In this document: one piece after another, positions 23,705 to 32,784 of the stretch | Layout: every line of letters starts with the position of its first letter | Position numbering within the stretch: position 1 is the first letter of the stretch | Source: Planctomycetaceae bacterium | GTDB lineage: Bacteria; Planctomycetota; Planctomycetia; Pirellulales; Pirellulaceae | Length of the DNA stretch: 32,904 nucleotides | Direction: 5' to 3' | Assembly (NCBI GenBank): GCA_002717145.1 | Contig: PBCP01000031.1 | Location: 5,607-38,510, forward strand | Translations under genes and position numbers: made by a program | The notes under the pieces: generated by a model | Databases searched by the model: none | Told to the model about the DNA's origin: nothing | Seen by the model: only the letters and a program-made list of their open reading frames with translations

Positions 23705-25123
23705 TTAATTTTGTTGAATTAGCTCCAGCATTGCATCTCCCAGAGCCTCCCCAACCAACATATATGTTTCAGCGTTTTGGTTGTAATGAAATCCCTGATT
23801 CCGCGGCGAAACCGATTCATCTCGCCAAAACCCACGTGTTTCGATCGTCCTTACATTGCCCTTAAACTCTGAGTACTTCCCTTTCTCACCACTAACAGCC
23901 AACTGTGCATTTGCAACTGTTAAAGCGTTGCCTTCCATTTCCCAGCCACCGAAGCCGATCGTGGCAATGGCAAAGGGAGCCCTGGGAGCGTTAAAGTCTT
24001 TTCTTAGTGTCTTAATCAGATGGACAAGATTCTGTTCGTAACGCTGTGCGTGCACAGAATTCCCCTGGTCTTTATGTCCCTGCCACCAGACAAAACCTGC
24101 AATCTCAAATCCTCGCCCTTTCCAATGCGGGAAATGGCCATCGAAGTCAGCCAGGACTTTGCGAGCTTCGTTAAAACAATCATCATATTGCTTTCCGGCA
24201 TACCAATTAATCGGCTCAGGCGTTGAACCGATCTCCCATCTGGCCGGGGAGTCTTTATAACCAGCATAGACAAATCCTTCATCTTCAAACCGCTTGCTAT
24301 CCGGTGGCAGGAAGTCCCAGGCGAGAGAACGATTTCCCTGTGAGGCCTTGAGTATCAACACCGGTTCTTCGTGATAATTACCAAGTTTATGCCCAAAACC
24401 AAGCTCTGGACCAATACTGTTAGCACTGGCACCACAACCAACAGAAAGCCACTTATTGGCTCCAGCTGTGACGACACCTTTGTACCAAACATCATCTCTG
24501 GAAACCCAATTCCCCTGTTGATTAAGCAGGTATGGAAATTTACCGTCCTGTCTCACCACTGTTGAGAGTGTTCCCGGAATATCAACTCGCGCAATCCAAC
24601 CCAGACCATTGGCCTGAGATGTAAAGTAAACAATCTTAAATGGAACTTTTTGACCACCAATGAGTTTGATGGGAGTGAACCGCGAAACTCCATCAACAGT
24701 TTTTTTGTGAACCAGTTTGCCATCAACTTTCATGAGGTTGGCTGTGGAACCACCATAACCGGGGCGAAACTCATAGACTCCGGTATCTTTGACTGTTACA
24801 AACCCTCGAGCCACATGTGTCCCACCACCTGGGTACGGTGTCGGATTCACTCCCCCAAAGCTCTCGGGATTGGTTGTTTTCAACGGCTTTAATGCGTCAT
24901 AATCTGCAGCGGCATCATAAGCACCTTCATAAACCGATACTTCGATATCGGTGAAGTTGGCACCCCATCGTGTACCACCTCCGGTTACCTGCCCGATTCC
25001 AACCATATTGGACTGGCCAGAAAGAATATAGACTTTTACCGGCTTTTCCGCTGCACTCGCGCTGAGCCCACAACATAAAAGAATAAACAAACACACACTA
25101 GTTTGCTTGATCACATTAAACAT
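23705..25123 (-). CDS. Secreted SASA/carbohydrate-esterase-type protein with inserted beta domain
   Basis: The protein has 472 residues from ATG 25123 with AGGAG eleven bases upstream. A signal peptide (to about residue 24) is followed by VYILSGQSNMVG, the SASA (sialate O-acetylesterase, DUF303) block with nucleophile S38. FVWWQGHKDQGN and the closing GFHYNQNAETYMLVG with H446 complete the usual SGNH-type site. Between the first and second blocks lies a beta-rich insertion at about 80-240 (VARGFVTVKDTGVYEFRPGY, KVPFKIVYFTSQANGLGWIARV) that looks like a PA14-type carbohydrate-binding fold. The family removes acetyl groups from sugars, so it could act on the surface or dietary polysaccharides also targeted by the sulfatase. 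174 bases separate it from the propeller-LRR gene. Confidence 0.88.
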   Translation of the reverse strand: MFNVIKQTSVCLFILLCCGLSASAAEKPVKVYILSGQSNMVGIGQVTGGGTRWGANFTDIEVSVYEGAYDAAADYDALKPLKTTNPESFGGVNPTPYPGGGTHVARGFVTVKDTGVYEFRPGYGGSTANLMKVDGKLVHKKTVDGVSRFTPIKLIGGQKVPFKIVYFTSQANGLGWIARVDIPGTLSTVVRQDGKFPYLLNQQGNWVSRDDVWYKGVVTAGANKWLSVGCGASANSIGPELGFGHKLGNYHEEPVLILKASQGNRSLAWDFLPPDSKRFEDEGFVYAGYKDSPARWEIGSTPEPINWYAGKQYDDCFNEARKVLADFDGHFPHWKGRGFEIAGFVWWQGHKDQGNSVHAQRYEQNLVHLIKTLRKDFNAPRAPFAIATIGFGGWEMEGNALTVANAQLAVSGEKGKYSEFKGNVRTIETRGFWRDESVSPRNQGFHYNQNAETYMLVGEALGDAMLELIQQN

Positions 25124-25534
25124 ACTTCGTCCGACTCCTGATAAAGCTGTGAATACAGAGAACTATGATAACATTGAAGTGAACCTTAAACAGATGTAAA
25201 TCATGAGCACCAATAATATGATACTACTCGTTCTGCCCAGAGTTTGTGGATTACGTATACGACGTAATTCTGAAAATCCTCAATCAGGCTTACATCAGCG
25301 TAATTTACTTGTCTGAATTAAAACCTAAATCTTCGCCCTGCTTACATACTTATAGAAACAGAGAATCATATACACATACGGCTCTCCCCTTTCCCATATC
25401 CGTGGATGCGATGCTTAAAAATATTACGAAGGCTGCCATCCTTTGGTCATGTATAATCACGTCATAGGGCTTATTAAAGGAATATCCCTGTTCAATCCTG
25501 GAACAACTATTGCAGTTACGACGAAAGACATTGC
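25124..25534. other. Divergent intergenic region of 411 bases
   Basis: This AT-rich stretch separates the leftward esterase from the rightward DUF1552 operon. A perfect TATAAT occurs at 25452-25457 on the plus strand, 78 bases before the DUF1552 start, but no matching -35 element is present. A 73-codon frame at 25246-25467 has no ribosome binding site or family features and was not accepted. No RNA gene or repeat was recognised. Confidence 0.4.
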
Positions 25535-26833
25535 ATGAATCGCCAAAGTTACACTTTGAAAAACAGTCGTCGTCATTTTTTACGTGCCACTGGAATTAAC
25601 CTAGCCCTGCCAACTTTTGTTTCTTTAGCCCAGAGATGTCGGGCCTTTAACAATTCCTCATCACCGAAACGATTTGTATGTATTGCTTCTAATTATGGTA
25701 TGTACCCTCAGGGGTTTTTCCCTTCGACGACAGGCAAAGACTACGAGATGCCGCCTTTATTACGGCCACTGGAGGCCCATCGACAAAAGCTATCCATCTT
25801 TTCCAACCTCGACCATCCCGGAGTTGGAGGAGGGCATGGTTGTTCTGCCACTTTTCTCAACGGAGTTGAATCCAAGAAAGCAAAGAAAGATCCTCAATCG
25901 CTGCATTCATTGGATGAGTTTCTTGGGGAAACCATCGGGCGTTCAACTAGATTCTCTAATATAAGGTTAGGATCTGGTGGCTTTTCCTGGTCGCGAGCGG
26001 GGATTAGAATGCCCACGGAAAGTAATCCGGTTGATGTATATTCCAAATTATTCTCTGACGATACCCCCAAAGCCAAACAACAAATTCGCCAGTTTCTCAA
26101 AGACGATGGAAGCATCCTTGATGTGGTGCAACAGGATGCCAAACAGCTGAATCAGGGATTAGCCAAAGAGGATCAGGCGAAGCTTGATCAGTACCTCACT
26201 GCAATTCGAGAAGTCGAGCGTAAATTAAGTAGACGAAATGAATGGCTAGATATCCCCAAGCCGACGGTTTCCTCGTCAGTCATTCGTGGTGACGATCAGT
26301 CTGAAGGAATCATTGATTTAACATACCCATACAATACTTCGGTAATGTATGACCTAATGGTTTTGGCATTACAAACCAACTCAAGCAATGTGATTTCCTT
26401 TGGGCATCCAGGTGGCAACCGCCTCTTTCCATTTGATGGAATTACACTTGGCTATCATTCATTAACTCATCACGGTCAGCGGCCGGAAATCATAAAACAA
26501 CTAAACATCATTGAATCTTTCTATATTGAACAGTTGGCAAGATTCTTAACATCACTTCAGGAAACGTTGGATAGCGAAGACCGATCTTTGTTAGATTCAA
26601 CAATCGTTTTGTTTGGAAGTGGGATGGGAAATGCCAGCACTCACTCTAGCCGGAACCTACCTATCATTCTGGCAGGCGGTGGCTTAAATCACGGTAGCCA
26701 TCATCGATTCCCCAGAACTGGATTTGACGGTCGTCCGTTAGCAGACCTGTTTGTGACAATTCTGCAAAGCCTGGGGGTTCAGAAGGAGCGGTTTGCATCA
26801 AGCACTGGCAATCTAAACGACTTACTATCATGA
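25535..26833 (+). CDS. DUF1552 protein, Tat-exported
   Basis: The protein has 432 residues. The twin-arginine signal SRRHFLRATGINLALPTF is at about 11-28. DUF1552 signatures follow: FVCIASNYGMYPQGFFP, LRPLEAHRQKLSIFSNLDHPGVGGGHG, and GSGMGNASTHSSRNLPIILAGG. DUF1552 proteins are characteristic of planctomycetes and related phyla, and lie directly upstream of DUF1592 cytochrome genes, as here; the molecular role is unknown. The gene overlaps the next by four bases (ATGA), which indicates translational coupling. The ribosome binding site before ATG 25535 is weak (GAAAG). Confidence 0.93.
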   Translation: MNRQSYTLKNSRRHFLRATGINLALPTFVSLAQRCRAFNNSSSPKRFVCIASNYGMYPQGFFPSTTGKDYEMPPLLRPLEAHRQKLSIFSNLDHPGVGGGHGCSATFLNGVESKKAKKDPQSLHSLDEFLGETIGRSTRFSNIRLGSGGFSWSRAGIRMPTESNPVDVYSKLFSDDTPKAKQQIRQFLKDDGSILDVVQQDAKQLNQGLAKEDQAKLDQYLTAIREVERKLSRRNEWLDIPKPTVSSSVIRGDDQSEGIIDLTYPYNTSVMYDLMVLALQTNSSNVISFGHPGGNRLFPFDGITLGYHSLTHHGQRPEIIKQLNIIESFYIEQLARFLTSLQETLDSEDRSLLDSTIVLFGSGMGNASTHSSRNLPIILAGGGLNHGSHHRFPRTGFDGRPLADLFVTILQSLGVQKERFASSTGNLNDLLS

Positions 26834-29268
26834 GAGCTATCCCACTGCTAACCTTTGTTGCATTTTGGTTTTTCAATGGACCAGCCAGCGGCTCGAATAC
26901 CGACCAGAGTCTCTTAGAAGACTTTCTGTCTGCTCACTGCTATCAATGCCACGGTCGCACAACCCAAAAAGCAGATCGCAGACTGGATCAATTTGATTTT
27001 AAGAACCTTGGTATTAATGACGCTGAAGTACTTCAGGAGGTCCTAGACCAGCTAAACCTTGCCTCCATGCCGCCACAGGATAGCCCTCAGCCGTCAAATA
27101 TCGAAATCAAAGAGGTGGTAAATTATTTAACTACGCTACTTAGCAAACTTCGTGATGAAGCACGTCGTACCACCGGGAAAGTTGTACTGCGGAGACTTAA
27201 CCGAAGTGAATATCGGAATACAATTCGAGACCTTTTTGAACTGGAAATGTCGGACTTCGATCCTACAGTCACTTTCCCGGCAGATAACGTAACCGACGGT
27301 TTTGATAATGTCGGAGAAGGTCTCGTCATCTCAGACTATCTGTTGCAAAATTATCTCGACGCTGCACGCGCTGTCGCAGATAAAGTAATTCAGCCCGGGG
27401 CTCGTCCTGAAAAAATACACTATGGGTTTGGTGCAGGAGTCAGTGACGATGCGAAATCGAATGACTCAAGTTCAGACAAGCAAAGCCGAATAGAGTCCGG
27501 ACGATTGTTTACTAAATTTAGGCAACCGATTCAATTGCCTGAATTAAGTAAGAGAGGTGCACCTGCCGACGGCGAATACGCGATCAGGTTCTCTGCGCAG
27601 GGTGTTCGACGACAGTCCAGATATAAAGATGAAGACCTACGTTACGACTCGAGCCAGCCAATGCGTCTGGCAATATCGATTCAATCTCGAGAACTTGGGC
27701 CGACGTCTCAAAGAATAGTTGGTGAATACGAGATTCCGGACGATCAACCTGTAGAAATTGAGCATCGGGTCTGGCTTCAGAAAGGTTTCATCTTTTCCAT
27801 CCATTGGGCCAATGGGCCGGAAGGATCTTTTAAGCGAATCATGCGTAAAGTTCTGCCCATATATCAGCCCGATGCAGTCATGCTAGCTCGTAATCCACCT
27901 GAGATGTATATAGGCTCCGGACCGGAACTACATATAAACTCGCTCGAATTCGAAGGGCCCTTCTACGAGCATTGGCCACCTAAAGGATTTGCGAAATACT
28001 TCCCTAACCCTCCCAACAACCCGGGTTTGAATTACCTCGATGCATCCTTAGTGAGAGTCGCCTCTCAGGCCTTTCGTCGCCCGGTAGCTAAACAGGACAT
28101 TGAATCCTATCTCATTCTCGCAAGAACCCACTTCAAGGAGCATGGGCGTTTCTGGGATGCCGCAAAATATGGTCTTCAGGCCTTACTAACTTCACCTCAC
28201 TTTCTCTATCTCGTTGAGCGACCAAAAGTAGAAAACACAAATCCACAAAAAGTCGACTCGTTAACTCAGCATGAATTGGCAACACGTCTCTCATATTTTT
28301 TATGGAGCTCCCTACCTGATGCGGAACTCCGCCTGGCGGCAGATCAAGGTGAGCTTGGTAAGCAGAACGTTTTACGACAACAGGTGCAACGAATGATGAT
28401 GGATGATAAAGTCTCGGCACTGGTCGAAAACTTTACCGGCCAATGGCTCCATCTCAGAAAGCTGGGAACGATGCCGCCCGACCCAGAAAAGTATAAGGCA
28501 TATTATGAATACAATTTGGAAGAGGCGATGCGTCGCGAAACAACGGCTTTCTTTTCCCATATATTGCAGGATAATCGTAGCATTCTGGAATTCATTGATT
28601 CAGATTACACATTCCTCAATTCCGCGTTGGCCAATCACTATGGCATACCTATGCCCGAGAATAGTGGATTCCAGAAGGTACTCATTCCAAAGTCTTCAAT
28701 GCGCGGCGGTTTGCTTGGTCAGGCAAGCATTCTGACTGCTACCTCCAACGGTGTTGAATCCTTACCCGTAACGCGAGGTGTCTGGGTGCTGGAAAACCTG
28801 CTGGGACAATCGCCTAGCCCTCCTCCTCCGGACATTGAACCAATTGAACCTGATACACGTGGGAGCACCACGATTCGGGAAATGATGGAAAAGCACCGAA
28901 AACTACCAACATGTTATGAATGTCATCGCCACATAGACCCATTCGGTCTTGCGTTGGAAAACTACGATCATCTTGGTGTCTGGCGCGATTCGTATCATCA
29001 AAATCTATCCATTGACTCTCGAGTCCAGTTATCTCAAGGAATTCACCTAAACGGTGTCGCCGGGATCAAGCAACATATCTTGAGTAATGCGGACCAATTC
29101 TCGCGATGTATAACCGAAAAGCTCTTGATTTATGCACTTGGACGCAGATTGAACTTCACGGACAGGGATGACATTAATCAGATTGTCTCTCAAATGCCAA
29201 AGCACAATTATAGCTTCCAACAATTGATCCAATTCATCGTTTCCTCAAAGCCCTTCAATAGCAAATGA
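26830..29268 (+). CDS. DUF1592-type planctomycete cytochrome c protein
   Basis: The protein has 812 residues with a signal peptide (about 1-22). The N-terminal cytochrome c domain has C37-x-x-C40-H41 (HCYQCHGR) and the MPPQDSPQPS segment. DUF1587 (VVLRRLNRSEYRNTIRDLF), DUF1595 (RVASQAFRRPVAKQDIESYL), DUF1592 (TRLSYFLWSSLPDAEL), DUF1588 (RGGLLGQASILTATSNG) and DUF1585 (LLIYALGRRLNFTDRDDI) follow in the usual order. A second CxxCH (C695-H699, CYECHRHIDPFGLALENYD) is the family's C-terminal haem-like site. The middle part (about 200-390) is probably the family's carbohydrate-binding insertion. These exported proteins are thought to be surface electron-transfer or binding proteins; no function is proven. 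It overlaps both neighbours by four bases. Confidence 0.95.
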   Translation: MRAIPLLTFVAFWFFNGPASGSNTDQSLLEDFLSAHCYQCHGRTTQKADRRLDQFDFKNLGINDAEVLQEVLDQLNLASMPPQDSPQPSNIEIKEVVNYLTTLLSKLRDEARRTTGKVVLRRLNRSEYRNTIRDLFELEMSDFDPTVTFPADNVTDGFDNVGEGLVISDYLLQNYLDAARAVADKVIQPGARPEKIHYGFGAGVSDDAKSNDSSSDKQSRIESGRLFTKFRQPIQLPELSKRGAPADGEYAIRFSAQGVRRQSRYKDEDLRYDSSQPMRLAISIQSRELGPTSQRIVGEYEIPDDQPVEIEHRVWLQKGFIFSIHWANGPEGSFKRIMRKVLPIYQPDAVMLARNPPEMYIGSGPELHINSLEFEGPFYEHWPPKGFAKYFPNPPNNPGLNYLDASLVRVASQAFRRPVAKQDIESYLILARTHFKEHGRFWDAAKYGLQALLTSPHFLYLVERPKVENTNPQKVDSLTQHELATRLSYFLWSSLPDAELRLAADQGELGKQNVLRQQVQRMMMDDKVSALVENFTGQWLHLRKLGTMPPDPEKYKAYYEYNLEEAMRRETTAFFSHILQDNRSILEFIDSDYTFLNSALANHYGIPMPENSGFQKVLIPKSSMRGGLLGQASILTATSNGVESLPVTRGVWVLENLLGQSPSPPPPDIEPIEPDTRGSTTIREMMEKHRKLPTCYECHRHIDPFGLALENYDHLGVWRDSYHQNLSIDSRVQLSQGIHLNGVAGIKQHILSNADQFSRCITEKLLIYALGRRLNFTDRDDINQIVSQMPKHNYSFQQLIQFIVSSKPFNSK

Positions 29269-30455
29269 AGTTCTTTCTTAATCTAGTTTTCCTCCATCTT
29301 CTTGGCTTAGGCGTTCATGCCAGTGAACGCCCAAATATAATTCTTATTCTGTCCAATGACGTGCCGCGAAAGGCTATCGCCAGTCATGCGGTTGAATCAA
29401 ACACGTCGAATATAAGACGGTTGCAGGAAAATAGCGTTCGATATCAAATCGCATGGTCTATGCCCACACTGCTGTTATCTCAGGAAACTTTGCTGACGGG
29501 TCAATATCCCGGGCGATCGAAAGACATGGAGTTTACAACGACAATCCCCTCACTCTTAAAACAGTCAGGTTACACCACACTAACTGCAGGCAGATGGGCT
29601 AAAGAAGATAGCATTCAAATGCAAAAAGCACTGACGACTTACAGCTTTGAGCAGCATTGCGTCTTAAGTGACTCCCTGACGAATCAAGGTGGTCATCACA
29701 TCCTAATGGACGGAATCGAGAGAACCGTTGTTGACCCAACAGAAGTTATCAACACTTATCTATCCGACTTTCTTCAGAAGGTCGGCGATTCGCCTTTTTT
29801 TCTCTTTTACCCGATGCTTTCTGGCGATGCTGCCCAAGTCAACAAGCAACCGAATCACTCTCAATCCGACCGTGTCAAATATGTTGATCGCAATTTAGGC
29901 CAATTATTAAAAGCTCTGGATGACAACAATCTAACCAATAACACCTTGCTCATTTTCACGGCTGCTCATGGATTCTCCAGTGTAAAGCAAGACGATTCAT
30001 CCAATAGCAAGCAAGCTAGCAATCGCGGAACCAATGAATCAGTGCATGTACCATTTATCGTACAGGCGCCTTTTTTAAGTGAAGGACAACGGGTAACCCG
30101 CGATTTAGTGGATTTTACTGATGTCTTTCCCACTCTATTAGAAGTCACAAATACCACCAGGCCCGCCGCATTGGAGTTGGATGGTCGCTCGCTGCTTCCA
30201 AGCCTCAAGGGAAATGAGGATCCTTTCCTTAAACGGAACTGGATCTACGCACCTTTTGAGAAGACCCATATGATCCGTGATTGGCAACACTTCCTGGATA
30301 GCCACGACAATTTCCATGACCTGATTAAAGATCCACTACAAACAGAAGCAGTTAGTCCGCTCGATAAGCAAGCCCCGGGACGCAGGCTGCGACTTGAAAT
30401 ACTGTTGCAACGGTTCATGAGCAAACTTAATCAGGATGAACAGTCAGCGAAATGA
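29265..30455 (+). CDS. Sulfatase-fold protein lacking catalytic residues (pseudo-sulfatase)
   Basis: The protein has 396 residues with a signal peptide (1-19) and then SERPNIILILSNDVPRK, the sulfatase opening with one metal Asp changed (N31, D32 kept). At the active site, LLTGQYPG (76-83) is intact, but the CxPSR in front of it is replaced: the Cys position is L69, the Pro L71 and the Arg Q73. LLIFTAAHGFSS replaces the TSDNGG metal motif, so further ligands are lost. Later family segments are kept (VHVPFIVQAP, DFTDVFPTLLE). It is shorter than the window's active sulfatase (523 residues). Four-base overlap couples it to the DUF1592 gene. The intact frame and coupling argue for a retained non-catalytic role such as binding sulfated glycans. 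Its end overlaps the opposite-strand cytochrome gene by 29 bases. Confidence 0.88.
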   Translation: MKFFLNLVFLHLLGLGVHASERPNIILILSNDVPRKAIASHAVESNTSNIRRLQENSVRYQIAWSMPTLLLSQETLLTGQYPGRSKDMEFTTTIPSLLKQSGYTTLTAGRWAKEDSIQMQKALTTYSFEQHCVLSDSLTNQGGHHILMDGIERTVVDPTEVINTYLSDFLQKVGDSPFFLFYPMLSGDAAQVNKQPNHSQSDRVKYVDRNLGQLLKALDDNNLTNNTLLIFTAAHGFSSVKQDDSSNSKQASNRGTNESVHVPFIVQAPFLSEGQRVTRDLVDFTDVFPTLLEVTNTTRPAALELDGRSLLPSLKGNEDPFLKRNWIYAPFEKTHMIRDWQHFLDSHDNFHDLIKDPLQTEAVSPLDKQAPGRRLRLEILLQRFMSKLNQDEQSAK

Positions 30456-32721
30456 CGCCTTTCTGATCTCCTGCCAATGCCTTCAGGATTTGCTCCAAAG
30501 TCAAAACGGAATCCTCCACATCACCTGTACTAAAGCTGTTATCGTCAGCGATATACCAGTGATTAAGCAACTTTCCATCCAATCGTCCCGTCAGCTTTAC
30601 GGGACAATTCAGTCCCTGAGACTGTTCCAACACGGCGGTGATCGCCAAAAGCGTGGATGCTTTCTCCGCCTGGGCTTGTCTGACCGTTATCACTTTACCA
30701 ACGATAGCAGGTGTTTCCGTCGGGAAGGTAAGCAGAAATGCCTCTAAAGACTTCCGATCTTCCACTGATAACGGTTTAAACCGATGCGTATCTTCAAGAA
30801 ATTTCGATAACGTCTCTTTGGATCCATCCGCACCGAAACCGAATCCATTCACCCGAGCATTTCCAGCAAACACCATTCGTTCATTCAGGCCCCGTAACTG
30901 AGCCGCCTTGGTGGATTGACCTATTAATCCAGTAAAACCGGCTGACCCGGAACCTGATTCACGTTTATGACAATCAACACATCGAAAACTATTCTTTCCT
31001 TCACGAGCTATACCAAGTCGAGAGTTAAAGATTTCTTCACCTCGAATTGAATCCGCACTGACCGATATTGGATTGCTGCCAAAACGAATGGTCTGCATAT
31101 AATCAGCAAACAACTGCATATCTTCGTCAGCAAGTAATCCTCCTCCCATCAGGTTAGGAAAAGTTCCGTTAAACGAATTCAAACCGGGGCGATCGGCTCG
31201 CCAGTGGAAGATTCGTTCTCCAGCCAGTCCTCGTAGCGTCTGTGTCATCAAGGGCCCCTTCATCGGATGTAGGGGGTTTACACTGCCATTGTTAAACAAC
31301 TTGCCACCCGGGTCTCCCAGATCCCAGGCCAGACCATCCCGGTCCGCGTCTATATGGCACGACGCACATGAGACCGTACCATTACCTGACAACTTAGCAT
31401 CAAACAAATACCCCCGCCCTTCACGAATCTTCAGCGGAGTTGGATCCTGCATCTCAATCTCACTTGTCTGTTTGGTCAGACTAAGATCGATAACCGAGAT
31501 GGAATTGGACAATCGATTGAGCGTGTATAAAACCTGTTCGCCGGGATGTAATGCCAATGCACGGGGGCCGCGCTTATTACGGGTATTTGTTATAGCTCCT
31601 TCGCTTTCACCAACTTCAATGCGATTAACCACACTTCCGCTTTCGTCAAGAATCCCAATTCGATCTGTTCCATACGAAGTCACAAAGGCCATGGTGCCTG
31701 TCTGATTGAAGACGAGGTCGGTAGGCTGAGCTACCGAAGACTCTAAAGCAGACTTATTCGGGATCATGGAATAATCCAGTCCCTCGTTAAGATCCCAAAA
31801 AGCGGACGTTAATCCCTGCTTACGATTGATGACAGAAACCCGGTTATCAACAACATGCCCTCGTAAAGCCGGTTCGAATCGCACAAGGTTTCTGGCTTCC
31901 GTGTTGGCGACCCAGATATTATCGCTGCTGGGATGCAATGCCATATTAAACAGAATTGTTCCAACCTTAGAAAATGTTCGAGTCACCTTCAGCTCTGAAA
32001 CATCAATTTCAAAAACATCATCATCGGTCACATTGACCTTCAATTGCTTTTGCCATCGCCGATCATTGGTACTGACGATGATTCCCTGCTTGGGAGCGGA
32101 AGGTAAGTTTTCATTACTGGCTTTCGGAGGATCAGTGGCGAGGTCATGAGGAACCACCGTTGTTTGATTTCCTGAATGAAAAATCGCAACCCAGACTTTA
32201 GAACCATCATGACTTGCCAGTAAAGATCTCGGATTGTGACCGGCAATTTGAATTTTTTTGACGACATGACGTGAACTGGCATCGATCACATAGACCGCAC
32301 GTTCGGTCATCGAGCTAACAAATGCCTGTTTCCCGGCACCAGTAAATACGATGTCTCCGGGTCGATCGCCAACCGCAATCGTTGCCGTCACGACGCCCAG
32401 TTCCAAATCAATGACGCTAATCGAATCTGAAATATGATTAACTACCCAGATTTCCTTTTCACTGCGAACAGCAACTGAAACGGGTTCAATACCAACTGGG
32501 ATCTCTGTTTTCAATTCCGGTGATTCGGGCTGTTGAAGCGAATACACCGTCAACAGATTAGCCGGAGTATTCACGGCATACAATGACGAACCATCCGCAG
32601 AAATCTGTAGTGAATGAGCCTGCGGACTTTCAAAGTTAGCAAAGGATGAGTCAGCCTTTAGCAGTAGACTCATGAAGCTGCATGCAACACCGATAATCAG
32701 CCGACTGATGCTATTTCTCAT
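30427..32721 (-). CDS. YVTN-type beta-propeller di-haem cytochrome c protein
   Basis: The protein has 764 residues from ATG 32721 with TGAGG just upstream. After a signal peptide (about 1-28), residues 30-420 form a YVTN/lactonase-like propeller with blades such as SDSISVIDLELGVVTATIAVGDRPGDIVFT and SNSISVIDLSLTKQTSEIEM. Two haem sites follow: C452-A-S-C455-H456 and C581-V-D-C584-H585. The flanking sequence (PMKGPLMTQTLRGL, FHWRADR, LRGLNERMVFAGNARVNGFGFGADG) resembles the di-haem peroxidase-related proteins of planctomycetes and deltaproteobacteria. An extra C-terminal domain of about 90 residues (after 675) has no recognised motif. Presumed periplasmic electron-transfer protein. Its end overlaps the pseudo-sulfatase gene tail-to-tail. 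Confidence 0.9.
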   Translation of the reverse strand: MRNSISRLIIGVACSFMSLLLKADSSFANFESPQAHSLQISADGSSLYAVNTPANLLTVYSLQQPESPELKTEIPVGIEPVSVAVRSEKEIWVVNHISDSISVIDLELGVVTATIAVGDRPGDIVFTGAGKQAFVSSMTERAVYVIDASSRHVVKKIQIAGHNPRSLLASHDGSKVWVAIFHSGNQTTVVPHDLATDPPKASNENLPSAPKQGIIVSTNDRRWQKQLKVNVTDDDVFEIDVSELKVTRTFSKVGTILFNMALHPSSDNIWVANTEARNLVRFEPALRGHVVDNRVSVINRKQGLTSAFWDLNEGLDYSMIPNKSALESSVAQPTDLVFNQTGTMAFVTSYGTDRIGILDESGSVVNRIEVGESEGAITNTRNKRGPRALALHPGEQVLYTLNRLSNSISVIDLSLTKQTSEIEMQDPTPLKIREGRGYLFDAKLSGNGTVSCASCHIDADRDGLAWDLGDPGGKLFNNGSVNPLHPMKGPLMTQTLRGLAGERIFHWRADRPGLNSFNGTFPNLMGGGLLADEDMQLFADYMQTIRFGSNPISVSADSIRGEEIFNSRLGIAREGKNSFRCVDCHKRESGSGSAGFTGLIGQSTKAAQLRGLNERMVFAGNARVNGFGFGADGSKETLSKFLEDTHRFKPLSVEDRKSLEAFLLTFPTETPAIVGKVITVRQAQAEKASTLLAITAVLEQSQGLNCPVKLTGRLDGKLLNHWYIADDNSFSTGDVEDSVLTLEQILKALAGDQKGVISLTVHPD

Positions 32722-32784
32722 CTGTGCCTCAGGTATTCAGATTGTGATGAAAGAAAAGTCGGATTAAGCAGATTAGTTGGATGC

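Noticed and set aside
25452..25457. Perfect TATAAT as a promoter -10
   Set aside because: No -35 element at 16-18 bases upstream; kept only as a note on the intergenic region.
25246..25467. 73-codon frame in the gap before the DUF1552 gene
   Set aside because: No ribosome binding site, no homology that I recognise and AT-rich content typical of an intergenic region.
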